Of a stretch of 64,000 nucleotides of DNA, positions 33,569 to 44,142 are shown piece after piece (the first letter of the stretch is position 1; every line of letters starts with the position of its first letter). The notes beneath the pieces were generated by a model that ran no database searches, was not told the DNA's origin, and was given only the letters and a program-made list of their open reading frames with translations. The position numbers were made by a program, and so were the translations under genes. Location of the stretch: positions 10,225,256-10,289,255 of the forward strand of contig JABACO010000006.1 in the NCBI GenBank assembly GCA_013339895.1. Reading direction: 5' to 3'. The stretch is from Ephydatia muelleri (lineage: Eukaryota > Porifera > Demospongiae > Spongillida > Spongillidae).

Positions 33569-34022
33569 TACAAGAACATGGTGGTGGGCAGCCATCTTCC
33601 AGTCACCTTGGAGAAGGCTATCTACCTCAGTGCACTACAGCTGCACATTGAGGTTAGTGTATTGAGATCATACGACTTATTGGTTCTGTTTATTAACTTT
33701 CTCCTTTTAATTCCTCTCTCCTCCCCATTCCTCTCCTTCCACCTCTCTCATCATCTTTACTTTCCTTCTCTGTTTACCACTTTCACTTTCCTTCCCTCCC
33801 CTCACCTCTTCATTCACCACCTCCCTCTTTCCACTCTTCCTCCTCCCCTCCCCCAACCATGGCCACCTTGCAGACTGTCCTGCACGACTCGGGCGAGGCT
33901 TTGTCTCCCGTAGCAACCAACGGCAGCTCCTCATTGGCCAGGAGCAGCAGGAAGACCCTCAAGTCTCGCCAGACTCTCCGGACACTGTACACGAAAGCCA
34001 AGAACGTCACAAGACATGGGAG
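33569..34022 (+). pseudogene. FERM-like exon and a chimeric exon joined to the RasGEF copy
   Basis: Exon 33569-33652 (acceptor CACAACAG, donor GTTAGT) encodes YKNMVVGSHLPVTLEKAIYL, then SALQLHIE. This resembles the F2 lobe of talin-like FERM domains (GSHPVSFDKA-type motif). Exon 33874-34022 (acceptor CTTGCAG, donor GTGAGA) is open in two frames. One follows phase 0 (VLHDSGEALSPVATNG). The other ends RHKTWE in the RasGEF frame. Its last 15 bases (CACAAGACATGGGAG) equal the end of RasGEF exon 4 in the left copy, and the 5' part does not. The seam therefore lies inside the exon. In the phase-0 frame the join to the next RasGEF exon is out of frame. A real FERM-RasGEF gene and a recombination chimera both remain possible; I favour the chimera. 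Confidence 0.55.
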
Positions 34023-34243
34023 GTGAGAGTGACTGTAGTGGAAGATAATTTCATATCCAAATACACATGACCCCATATTCATCGTCATGCACACACACAC
34101 ACACACACACACAATGAACATACGAACACTCATCACAGGGTGTTTCAAAATATCATGTTGACCTATTCAAGGAAATGGACTTGCTTCAGGGGTAAGTAGC
34201 CACTAAATTGAAGGTAACATGAGTGTTTGACTTTCATTTTCAG

Positions 34244-35945
34244 AACAACTACAAGCGATACAGGGATCGTCTTAGTACCATTCCCACCCCAGCTGTGCCC
34301 TACATTGGTGTGTTCCTCAAGGACCTGACCTTCATCTGTGACGGTAACCCTGACTACCTGAGGGGTGGTCTCATCAACGTACACAAGAGACGACAGGTAA
34401 GAAAAGAAAATATGTTACTGTGTGTGCCAGTGTTATGCATATGTGATGGCTTATGTGTGTGTGATGTGTGTGTGCATGTGTGATGTGTGTGTGCATGTAT
34501 GTGTGCATATGTGATGTGTGTGCATGTGTGATGTGTGTGCATGTGTGATGTGTGGATGTGTGTGTGCATGTGGTTATGTGCCTATGAGACTTTACATGCA
34601 TACTAAAGACTCTATTATGTGCTAAAATTGTGCTGTGCACCTTTGTTGCAGGTATACTCGAAGGTTGAGGAGATCAAACGTCTTCAGAAGAATGGGCCAG
34701 CCGTTATTGATGGAAACCTCAAACAAGGTACAAGATGGCAGTTTTCTGTAGCTTCATTCATAGTCCCGTCTACCCCCTCCTTGTCTTTTTCCCTTCCCTC
34801 CTCCCCATCTCCCTCCCTGTGTCATTCTTCCTTCTCCCCCTTCCATTATCCCCTCCCCTTACCTTACCTTCTCCATCCTTCCTCCCCTCCCTCCCTCCCT
34901 CCCTCCCTCCCTCCCTCCCTCCCTCCCTCCCTCCCTCCCTCCCTCCCTCCCTCCCTCCCTCCTCCCTCCCTCCCTCCCTCCCTCCCTCCCTCCCTCCCTC
35001 CCTCCCTCCCTCCCTCCCTCCTCCTTCCTTGCAGGAGATGTTCTCCTATCTATCAATGGCACACCACTGGAGGGTCTGTCCGTCTCTGAAGCCACCACCG
35101 TCTTCAGAAATAGCACTAACCTCGCAAAGCTCATTGTCAGCCCCAATGCCAACCGCACAAACAGAGGAGACTTCGGAGAGTGGTTCCAGTACCTCATCAT
35201 CCTCAAAGGTACATGCTACTTGGGCAGGTGGGCCTAGAAACAGCTCAGCTGCCCTGAATTCGTCTTGAATATGTTTGGCTACAATTTAATTTGTAGTGCT
35301 TTCCTAGGTGTTTTCCATATATGCACAGACAGAGTGAAATCAGACATCTTCCCCATTCACTCCTTTGGCTCAAGGCTTTGACCCTGGGGTGATAGTGGGG
35401 ATTGTGGTCGGAGCTGCAGCTGGTGTGCTTCTGTTGGTGCTGGTTGTCATAGCAATTGGTTGCTATGTGTGGAAGAAGCACACACTTCGCACATACAGAA
35501 TTCAGGTGAGGACATCCATGCTGAAAGATAAGTTTGGCTACAATTGTTGTGTATGTTTCTGTATGTGTGTGTTGTGGAGATGAATGACAATTTTACCAGA
35601 CCCTTTCTGGACAATGGTTTGTCCTTCTCAGGATCTCAGTTCACCATCTCAGATGTTTTATTGCTAATGTAGGGGTCAATCAAGCACTCACTTAAGCCTT
35701 CTTCATTTACAGAATGTAGCTGCTGGTGTCGAGGACTCAATGGCATTGGAGTACAAGTAAGTGGTTATCTAGCATATATAGTACATGTAACTAGTTATTA
35801 GTGATACAAGTTATTAGTGATGGTCTCCATACAAGTTACCATTCTGAGCATCTCATTCTCTTTTGCTAGGAAGGAAGCTGCCGCAGAGAATGAATATCAG
35901 CTTGATGTCGAGAGACAATCCTATACAGTGTACACCACAGTTTAG
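34244..35945 (+). CDS. RasGEF C-terminus, half PDZ, membrane helix and tail (right copy, 3' half)
   Basis: Exons 34244-34396, 34652-34727, 35035-35208, 35375-35505, 35713-35756 and 35870-35945 have consensus borders and phases that agree throughout. They encode PYIGVFLKDLTFI and GLINVHKRRQ (end of CDC25), VEEIKRLQ joined to NGPAVIDGNLKQ and GDVLLSINGTPLEGLS (PDZ without its first strands), DFGEWFQYLIILK, a membrane helix (GIVVGAAAGVLLLVLVVIAI) and a short basic/acidic tail. The last four residues, YTTV, form a class I PDZ ligand. The frame through DFGEWFQYL is supported by a synonymous change (GAG/GAA) against the left copy. The upstream GEF half is not beside it. It lies at 59963-60411 or is replaced by the FERM-like exon. 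Confidence 0.75.
34886..35024. repeat. (CCCT)n microsatellite before the PDZ exon
   Basis: About 140 bp of CCCT units between two RasGEF/PDZ exons; homologous to 7309-7410. Confidence 0.95.
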
Positions 35946-37147
35946 CTGGATCTCCCCGGCCCCCTCCTACACAGAGAACACTCAACCCCCAAAGCATGCT
36001 GTGCAATCTGTTATATTCAGGTAATAGTTGAACAACAGTTGTACCATGTAGGTTAGCTTGATAATACAGGGTGATCCAAATCTGATGTAACGAACTGAAC
36101 ATTGAAAAATTATGCTGTTTAAACCACAAATCGTGTCAACAATCAACTTAAAGTTAGTCATCAGTAGGTATTAAAAGTTACCAATTTAGTTACACAATAC
36201 CAATGCATTTAATACCACATAGAAAGCGTGCGAAAATTAATGTTAATAACAATTAATATTACTGAACATGTGATCTATCGTACTTTTGTAGGGAAATCCC
36301 CATCGAAAGTCAAGATATTGCAAAATAGTCACCAATTTTTCGGTAAATAAATGCGACGGAACATCAACATCCGATAATCTCGCCAATGACCTGTTTACAT
36401 CTCGTCTGATGCATAATGAAGCCAAACTCTAAAAACGGAGTTTATTAATTCTGTTAAACCGAGTTATTAAACACTGCCGACAGCCATACTCTTCTCGTGA
36501 CCTAACTTTTGTATTGATTCGTTTACTGGAAGCAAAGTTGCAAACCGTTTGAGCTAAGAAGCGCTTACGCATGCGCGGCGGACTCGAGAGATAATGCGAG
36601 TCTGCGTACGAGAGGTACTCACATGAATAATTACGACGTTCACGTGATACACTGCCACAGCACAGCCCCACCCTCCACAACTTTTCTTCTCTTCAACATC
36701 GTTGCGCGCACTTTTCATTTGTTTATGCAAATAATCATCGTAACCACCATGTACCAATGCAGATGCAGGAGCAAATACTGTAGAATCCAAAGTCAAGCCA
36801 CGGCTACCAAGTCAGTGCTTTAGAAAAACAAGCAAACAATAACCCGTCTCTTTCATGGAACGCTAATCATGCCATACCACGCCATCTGTAATAGCAGTTA
36901 GCGAGCTGCACGGATTTTAATAACAAACCGTACTTGCAGGGTGTGCACCATTTCAAATCAATTGCCAATGTTCCACCTGCATGCGCACAAAGGCAGTCAA
37001 CTTAAGCATGAAGGCAGCTTAGTACAGCACTGCAGCTACATTAGTGCATGTAGCCACGTATAGAGCAGAACGTGCTTCATCAAAGGTACGCGCGCATCAG
37101 TTCAGAATTAATTTGGGGCTTATTCGTTTATGTTCAGACAGGAATCA
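35946..37147. other. 3' flank of the RasGEF/PDZ/TM copy; no further gene seen
   Basis: Short ORFs only. Some CpG-containing text near 36540-36640 (GCGCATGCGCG-like) could mark a promoter, but no exon can be tied to it. Confidence 0.4.
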
Positions 37148-37175
37148 GGGGGGGGGGGGGGGGGGGGGGGGGGGG
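37148..37175. repeat. Poly-G tract, 28 nt
   Basis: Uninterrupted G run. The sequence after it (ATCTCATTAATTATTCATTG) matches the text after the poly-C at 11739-11755. Confidence 0.98.
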
Positions 37176-37176
37176 T

Positions 37177-38990
37177 ACAATTATATCTCATTAATTATTC
37201 ATTGTGATGTACTTGTACCGTACTGATTAGTGATTCTTGAACAGTATGCGTGTGATTTTTTTTTCTGAGCGCCATACCAGTAGCTATATCTATCGTGACT
37301 TCAGTTCTACCTGCCTCGACATTACAAGTGTTGCAAACTAAAGGTTACTAGTAGCAGACGTCTAGCCCTTACCATGTGTATTTGATTATCCTTGAATTAT
37401 TATACTGTAGGTCTTGCACGAGTGACAATCGCGATCGCATGCGCAAACAAGCTGCTTCAGCGAGCGTTGATATTAGAACGTAGTTTTGCCCCTCTAAAAG
37501 AACTTGTGAACAAGTTCAAAGTGATCCATCAATTGCTCCATCTCCACTACCTGCAAGTACGCCGGCCTTGACAAGCGAACCATCCCAAAAGGAACTAGCA
37601 GTATTGGAAGAGCTTGAAAAACCTTCCAGTTCAGACGGGCTTATTAAGTTTACAGACGAACCTTGCTGTTCTCATTCAGTGTTTCTTCTTGATAACACTG
37701 AGTGCCACAGTAAATCTGACCACTGATGGTGTTACATCAGATCTGCAGAACGACGCGATATTGGCCTTGTCGCGTCAGGAGCAGTCATCCCGGACGATAC
37801 TATTGTGCGTCTCTCCACCGTTGCCATCCGACGAGCCAGAACCTGTATACAAGTATGTTAAAAATAGCAAAACATTGCACGCTTACTTTAAGCGCAAATG
37901 GTTGGAAGAGTATACCCTTGGTTGATATGGTCGCCTTCTAGACACGGAGCGTACTGTAAGTTTTGTGCATTGTTTGCAAGATTACCAGAAGGGAAGTCTC
38001 ATGGTGGAGGGTTTCTCGGCAAACTTGTAACAATGCCATTTCAAAATTTTAAGAACGCCAAAGGGAAAGATGGCATTTTGGATACTCATGCCAATTATCA
38101 TGCAGTTTCACAAAGATGCTGTTCTTCTGTACGGATTCTACGGAAAGGAATTTATACTGCAATTATGATGATCCAGATACATGTATAGGAGGATTGACGG
38201 ATTTATTGATAAACAATTGCAAGAATCTGCGTCATTTAATAAGCTAGCTCTAAGATCGATAGTGGAGTGCGTAATATTCTGCGGAAAACAAGGTATATCC
38301 TTTAGAGGGCACCGGGATGATGCTACCGCTATATAGTGACCCGACAAATCGTGGTAATTTTATTTCTCTGCTAAGATTTAGAGCACAGAGTGATGATGTA
38401 TTAAGAAGGTTTATAGAAAGTGCTCCAAAAGACAGTACTTATACTTCATGCAGAACGATTTGATAGACCTCTGTGGACAATATATACGGGAATGTACAAG
38501 TGCACCGGTGATAAAAAGTAATTTTTTTTCCGTAATTGCTGACGAGGTTACTGATAGTTCTAACAACCATAGCGTCCTAGGAGTCTCTCACAGACTATTA
38601 GATACTTCTGATCCAGTCCATCCTAGAATAAATGAAGTATTTTTTGACTTTGTGCAGCTAGACCGTACGAACTCTGAAACAGTATGTAGGAAGTTATAGT
38701 GGAGTGTTATTCATCACGAGGCATTGATTTTAAAAAGGTGACCTATGATACCACAAGAATGGTGTACACGGAAGATTTAAAAGCATTTACAGCAAAGCCA
38801 TTTATTTGCCATGCAATGCCCACATTTAAATCTTTGCATGCATCAGTTCAAGTTGTAACTGCCACCTATCCGAAGTGATGGATGAAGAAAACGACAGCGT
38901 CGTATGTTTTCCTATACAAGAAAAACAGCCTAAACCAGAGATAATCTAATATATTATCTCTGCCTAAACCAGAAAAAAGAGTAACAGCGA
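37177..38990 (+). pseudogene. Decayed hAT-like transposase locus (second family)
   Basis: 37177-37963 is the paralogue of 11756-11853 plus 16900-17570 and lacks the Gmr1-like insertion. Downstream, frames switch often: HGAYCKFCALFARLPEGKS (zinc finger), FQNFKNAKGKDGILDTHANY, then IVECVIFCGKQGISFRGHRD, LLRFRAQSDDVLRRFIESAP and FFSVIADEVTDSSN. These are DUF4371-type hAT blocks in order, with stops between them. The YSVLADE-type block is present as FSVIADEVTD. The end is unclear and fades by 38990. No intact protein. It is a different family from the 29712 element (protein text only distantly alike). Confidence 0.75.
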
Positions 38991-39238
38991 GTTACCTACC
39001 ATAGACCCCGTAGAAAAAGAATTAACCTAATGTGGTAACATATAGTGGTATAAACATGCTGAATAGATCCAGGTGGTGCAGCGTTAAAACACGGAGTCAT
39101 TACCCCAGTGTAAACCCGATACCAGAACACCCAGCATGCCTCATTAGCAAAGAGACTGCTAAAAACAAAGCATGCCAAACACATCAAAACTACGATGCGC
39201 GCTGGCCTGAGCGATATTATATGGAACCCACCGAATAT

Positions 39239-39422
39239 GTGTAGTGGATTTCAGTTGGGCAGGAAAAAGCTCGTATGTCAGATATCCTTGGTCTCTTAAC
39301 CGCAGCATAAAGTGGCACGCAGATGTGGGACGTGGCCAAAAAATATTAACAGAACATGACAACTTTCTCATTGATATCATGATTGAAGATCTAAGTGGAA
39401 CCTCGTCAAAGAGCCAAGCCTA
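39239..39422 (+). pseudogene. C-terminal kinase fragment of a CR-type effector
   Basis: Reads VVDFSWAGKSSYVRYPWSL, then NRSIKWHADVGRGQKILTEH and ends DLSGTSSKSQA with a stop, nearly identical to the last 60 residues of the gene ending at 49218. The following ~110 bp also match the 3' flank there, in reverse. Only kinase subdomain VII onward remains. It lies 180 bp upstream of the Ras gene. Confidence 0.85.
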
Positions 39423-39603
39423 ATACTGACTGAAAAAATTAACTGGTTTTCTGTGTATGAATGAATGATCCAATATTTGTGTTTGCTTTAGGAAATTTAA
39501 ATTTAAAGAACAATGGGCGACATGGAGGGATAGGGAAGGCTTCCCATCAATATTCCGATAGCACGATATCACGCGCATGCGCGTGCTATCGTCTGTGACG
39601 AAG

Positions 39604-40167
39604 ATGACTGAATACAAACTGGTAGTTTTGGGAAATGGAGGTGTGGGGAAAACTGCCCTCTCCATCCTGCTTGTTCAGAACCAGTTCAAGAATGGCTATC
39701 ATCCCACCATTGAAGACTCGTATAAAAAGCAGGTCGTATTAGACGAGGAAACTTGTGTCCTGGACATCTTGGACACTGCAGGTGCAGGACAGCAAGAGTA
39801 CAGTGCCATGAGGACCCAGCACATTAGGACCGGGGACGGGTTTCTCTGCGTCTTTGCTGTCAACAGCATGAAGACATTTGACCAGATCGACTCGTTTCGA
39901 GAGCAGATTCACATGGTGAAGAAATCTGAGAATGAGCCCATTATCTTGGTGGCTAACAAGGTTGATCTGCCCAGGCGAGAAGTGGACCAGAAGTTGGCTG
40001 AGGGTTATGCCAAGACCCGCAACATGTTGTATATTGAGACATCTGCTAAAACAAGGCAGGGTGTGCATGATGCCTTTTCTGCACTCGTGAGGGAGATCAG
40101 AAGACGAAGAATAGCCATTCAACCAGAGAAAGCAGAGACCAAGAAGACGCGATGTCACATCCTGTGA
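39604..40167 (+). CDS. Ras small GTPase, intronless, with a two-residue insertion in switch II
   Basis: 187 aa, uninterrupted. [17 protein letters not shown] is the P-loop with Gly12 and Gly13 kept. The effector loop is YHPTIEDSY (His for the usual Asp33). Switch II reads [13 protein letters not shown] against the usual DTAGQEEYSAM: an extra Ala-Gly sits between Gly60 and Gln61, and Glu62 is Gln. The DNA there is GCAGGTGCAGGA, a near-perfect 6-bp tandem duplication. ANKVDL and ETSAK guanine-binding motifs are intact. The C-terminus is basic with CHIL, a CAAX box whose final Leu predicts geranylgeranylation. It would act at membranes as a GTP switch. Lack of introns suggests a retrocopy, but no poly-A tail remains. 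An upstream in-frame ATG at 39577 would add nine residues; the conserved MTEYK start is preferred. Confidence 0.93.
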   Translation: MTEYKLVVLGNGGVGKTALSILLVQNQFKNGYHPTIEDSYKKQVVLDEETCVLDILDTAGAGQQEYSAMRTQHIRTGDGFLCVFAVNSMKTFDQIDSFREQIHMVKKSENEPIILVANKVDLPRREVDQKLAEGYAKTRNMLYIETSAKTRQGVHDAFSALVREIRRRRIAIQPEKAETKKTRCHIL

Positions 40168-40281
40168 TGTCATTATCTGTTGACTTTTCCTTCTGTATAA
40201 TTTTTTTTTATTTTCCTTTGATTCCTCAAGTTAAATTCATGTATATAATGCAGATAACACAATGCACAACACATAAGTTCT

Positions 40282-40287
40282 AATAAA
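40282..40287 (+). terminator. Polyadenylation signal AATAAA downstream of Ras
   Basis: AATAAA 115 bp after the Ras stop, just before the retrotransposon fragment begins. Confidence 0.6.
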
Positions 40288-40295
40288 TCTATATA

Positions 40296-40911
40296 CTACA
40301 AGTCAGTAGGGATCACATTCCTAGCCAGTATGGCTCTAACCAGGGTGATATTTAGCCTTCCAAACATGTCACTGATCACCCTGGCTTTACGAAATGAGGA
40401 AGAGCCAAAGGCCAAGCGTATGGCCAGTAGAGTGAAGGTTCTTCTTGCTTCCTCACCCCAATTGCAGTAAGTTTCTACTGCTAGAGGCACACACCTCCAG
40501 CCTAGTTCAGCACATTTAGGGTCATTGGCTGTGTGCTTTCTGTTTACTGCAGCTTCAACAGCAGCACCCACCCTCCTACTTGCCTCAGCCAAAATAGCAG
40601 GAGTAAGAGGAGATGTGACAGTGATGTCAAAGGCAGCCGGCTTGCCTTGTGCCCAGTCCCTCACTAGCACATCAAGTGTCCAAGCCCAACCACCACTTCA
40701 CTGCTATCTGAAGCTCATTGGAATCTAAATGTAGCCCAAGACCTACAGAAGGCACAACTGAGAGCCAAGAGGCTGCATGGGGTGCAGATGTAGAGAGAAG
40801 ACGTGCTTTGTCTGCATCAGTTACAGCTGCAATTACAAGCCCAAAAGAGTGGTCGTCCAGCCTCTGAGACAAGATTCTCTGTGGGATTGGTGAAGCTAAA
40901 ATAGACTCCAC
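40296..40911 (-). pseudogene. 3' fragment of an RLE-type non-LTR retrotransposon
   Basis: Minus-strand text SAPHAASWLSVVPSVGLGLH (40672-40911), then AAFDITVTSPLTPAILAEAS and CAELGWRCVPLAVETYCNWG (40296-40670). It matches the last part of the element at 54.1-57.8 kb: linker plus the C-terminal restriction-like endonuclease region. The zinc finger and the first half of the nuclease between them are deleted. It abuts the Ras 3' end. Confidence 0.85.
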
Positions 40912-40969
40912 ACAGAGATGCCATCCGGAGGTGAGACCAATTTTACGTTCAACTTACATAATCAGAAAG

Positions 40970-41672
40970 CATAGCTGTACACATTGGGATTGAATTGCTC
41001 ATGATAAGAATGGGAATAGTTGTGCAATGTAATAGAATTAAACCAGCATTGCATTGGATTTTAATTGCATATAGTTGTGCAATGTATTGGGATTGCATTG
41101 CTTATGATAAGCATAGTTGTGCGATCCAATAGAATTAAATCAGCAATGCAATAGATTTGAAATGCTTATGATAAGCATAGTTGAGCAATGTATTGGGATT
41201 GAATTGCTTATAAAAAGCATAGTTGTGCAATGCATTGGGATTGCACTGCTTATAAGCATAGTTGTGCAATGCATTGGGATTGCACTGCTTATAAGCATAG
41301 TTGTGCAATGCATTGGGATTGCAATGCTTATGATAAGCATAGTTGTGCAATGCATTGGAGTGAAATTGCTTATGATAAAAATAGTTGTGCAATGCAATAG
41401 ATTATTATGGATTGCATTGCTTATGATAAGCAAAGTTATGCAATGCATTGGGATTGCATTGCTTATGATAAGCATAGTTGTGCAATGCATTGGGATTGCA
41501 TTGCTTATGATAAGCAATGCATTGGGATTGCATTGCTCATGTTAAGAATAGTTGTGCAATGCAATACAATTAAATCAGCAATGCATTGGAATTGAATTGC
41601 TTATGATAAGCATAGTTGTGCAATGCAATAGAATTAAATCAGCAATGCATTAGATTTGAATTGCTTACGATA
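40970..41672. repeat. 42-bp tandem array rich in GCTTATGATAAGC palindromes
   Basis: Unit approximately ATAGTTGTGCAATGCATTGG then GATTGCATTGCTTATGATAAGC, about 15 degenerate units. Both TGCTTATGATAAGCA and GCAATGCATTG are self-complementary. Confidence 0.9.
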
Positions 41673-42430
41673 AGCACAGAGAACCAGTACCAAAGAATGG
41701 AGAAATAGCTCTCACAACTTGTGGATTGAAAACTACATAGGTCTATATAAATGGCTAATGACAGCTATACATGCATATGTAGGGGTACATCAGTTAGGTT
41801 GTATGTAGGGGTCCATTAGTTAGTTAGGTTGTAATATATGTGTATGGGGGATTGTCGTGGGTTAGGATTATTACAATGTATTAATATCATTTAGCAATGT
41901 GTTCTCGAGGTGTCTGTATTTCAGGGAGTCCGCATTTCGAGGTTCCACTGCATTTCAAATCAATGCAGAAAAAGGACTGTCTATTGATGTGTCCATTCAT
42001 CCATCCATTCATAGATTCTCCTTTTAAGAAACCAATGGAAAGGGTTGGTTCATCTGTGCTGCAAAATCAGCTACAACCACCAGGTAAGAAGCTGAAGAAG
42101 GGATATGAAAGAACCCCAGGAGTTGTACATGTTTAAGTAGGCTCCACAAAAAATCATGTTTGTAGAATCGTAAATACGGTGCTTGTACATGGAACAGCTC
42201 AGAGTCTGCCTCAAAGTGCTTTGCAACTCACAAGGACACAATCTAATAAGATAGGATGAATAACTAAGGTGCACAATTAGGTGCACATAATATTCCTCGC
42301 CTCCCAATATGAGGTTCTGCCCCCCTAATAAGGTTCACCCACAAGAGCTAATCTGGACGAACTTAGTTATTAAACTAAGTATATCCAGTACCACCATTGT
42401 CTTCTGCTTAAACACAATGGGCTAATTAGG
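41673..42430. other. No gene recognised
   Basis: Short ORFs only. 41760-41830 has a repeated TAGGGGTMCATYAGTTAGG phrase. Confidence 0.45.
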
Positions 42431-42860
42431 TAATGTCATCATCACATCTATCTTACTCAATGTTTGTGTGTGTAATGATGACATAGCCATGGTCCTCAGG
42501 TGGGAGGGGCCAGTGATATGAGCTGGATCTTACCAAGTCAGGTAGCCTCTGGGTGAGGTCCAGAATGCACAGCCTCACCAGTACCATGCTTCCCTGGTGA
42601 TTAAGCAGTATCTAACTTACTCAAGGTTTGTGTGTGTAATGATGACATAGACATAGCCACGGTCCTCAGGTGGGAGGGGCCAATGACATGAGCCGGATAT
42701 TACCAAGTCAGGTAGCCTCTGGGTGAGGTCCAGAATGCACAGCGACACCAGTACCATGCTTCCCTGGTGATTAAGAAGTATCTAACTTACTCAATGTTTG
42801 TGTGTGTAATGATGACATAGCCACGGTCCTCAGGTGGGAGGGGCCAATGACGTATGAGGG
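42431..42860. repeat. AAGTCAGG-family repeat, two and a half tandem copies
   Basis: Unit of about 170-180 bp from ACTCAATGTTTGTGTGTGTAA through GGTGGGAGGGGCCA, ACCAAGTCAGGTAGCCTCTG and CCTGGTGATTAAG. Several consecutive copies here show tandem growth of an otherwise dispersed repeat. Confidence 0.85.
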
Positions 42861-43121
42861 GCACTCTGTGCTATAGGTCACCCACATACTCACAGTGTTC
42901 TGTAGGTCACCCAGATGCTCAGTGAATGTCCCCCCACATGCTCACTCTGTGCTATAGGTCACCCAGATATTCACAGTGTTCTGCAGGGTACAGGGATGGT
43001 ACAAAACCCTAACCTTCATCTCTAAGGCAAGAGGTAGTCCATCTTGAATTTAACATGTGCCCTGTTACGTCACTAGTGGCAGCTCTACCGCCCCTCCCCT
43101 TATTAATTATTCATTTGATCA
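42861..43121. other. Short degenerate repeats, no gene
   Basis: ATAGGTCACCCAGATRYTCA repeats three to four times. Confidence 0.5.
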
Positions 43122-43246
43122 CGTTCATCCTGGGTGTGACAATAGCTTTGCACAGCTGCCAGTTGATTAGCGATGGAAATAAACTCAACAGTGGGTGCTT
43201 CAGGAGACTTCAATTCCACAAATGAAATCCTCAAATGCTCGACACA
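43122..43246 (-). pseudogene. Fragment of the CR-type effector upstream of its nuclease motif
   Basis: About 125 bp nearly identical to 50309-50435 (minus-strand sense: SIANQLAAVQSYCHTQDER region). Two bases are inserted (ATTCCACAAATG against ATTTACAAATG), breaking the frame. Confidence 0.85.
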
Positions 43247-43460
43247 CCAGAGTAGCCTGGAGATCTCACATTGTGTGTGGCTCGATATCGACAGTGAAAA
43301 TTGGCATGCATACGTGCTTTTCTAATTGATCTGCCCACATCATTGCACTTATACAATAATAAATAATACAGCATGTTGATTGTGTACAATGCATAATCGG
43401 GTTTCATGCTTCTTTAACACAATTAACTATTGGCATGAATTGATGATGAAGATCCTGAAC

Positions 43461-43524
43461 TCAGTGGCGGAGCTAGGGGGTGGCTGGAGGGGGCTTGGCC
43501 CCCCCCCCCCCCCCCCCCCCCCCC
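43461..43524. mobile_element. hAT-type terminus with 26-nt poly-C
   Basis: CAGTGGCGGAGCTAGGGGG matches a common hAT end. Poly-C at 43499-43524. No matching second end was found nearby, so it is a solo or truncated end. Confidence 0.55.
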
Positions 43525-43848
43525 TGCGATTTCAGCTTGTACAGTGACGTCAGCGCTTGGCCCCCTCCCTCTAAAATTAATAAAAACAGAGTTTGCTCAT
43601 GCCTGGTGTCCCAGCAAGGTGCATGAGTGTAATTCACACATGGCACCTGCCTATATATTTCTGATACGTACAGGCACGTACTTCCTTTTCCTTCCAGCAC
43701 CCTCTCCTCCTCCACCATCCTGTGGCTCTTCATGTTCTGCTACAAACGATTTCTGCATTAAAATAAAATTATAAACCGATGAAGGCAAAATGAGCCCCTC
43801 CCTTTAAGCTCCTCCCCCTAAACAACTACCCCCTCTAATCTAACTCAC

Positions 43849-44142
43849 CAGTCTGATCTTTAGCCTGGAATAGTCTGTACTGATGGCACTAGCAGTGTCG
43901 TCTGCCTTGGGGTGGGGGGTCAGTCGGCCCAGCTTCTCTACCATGGCATCAAACTGGCTCTGGCACCTTTTCAATAGCTCACCTTCCCTATAAGCGCACA
44001 ACACATCATTCAACCCATGAAAGTGAAAGTGAAAGTAATTATTAATTTCAGTGCACAACCTCTTCAATCTGAGCTCCAGCTGGTGTAGACGCTCTGACTG
44101 ATAGCATATGGCCAGCTGATGGGCCTCCACACTCTCCTTCAA
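43849..44142 (-). CDS. Two exons of an unidentified coiled-coil protein (partial)
   Basis: Exon 43849-43987 (acceptor CTTATAG, donor GTGAGT) encodes GELLKRCQSQFDAMVEKLG, then SAISTDYSRLKIRL. Exon about 44050-44142 (acceptor CCCTCCAG) encodes LKESVEAHQLAICYQSERL and HQLELRLKRL. Heptad-like helices with splice borders indicate a spectrin- or coiled-coil-type host gene on the minus strand. I cannot name it. Whether it joins the coiled-coil exons at 19.7-20.7 kb (same style, same strand) is unknown. Confidence 0.5.

Noticed and set aside
40525..40728. Plus-strand ORFs opposite the retrotransposon fragment
   Set aside because: Shadow frames; the minus strand carries conserved nuclease motifs.
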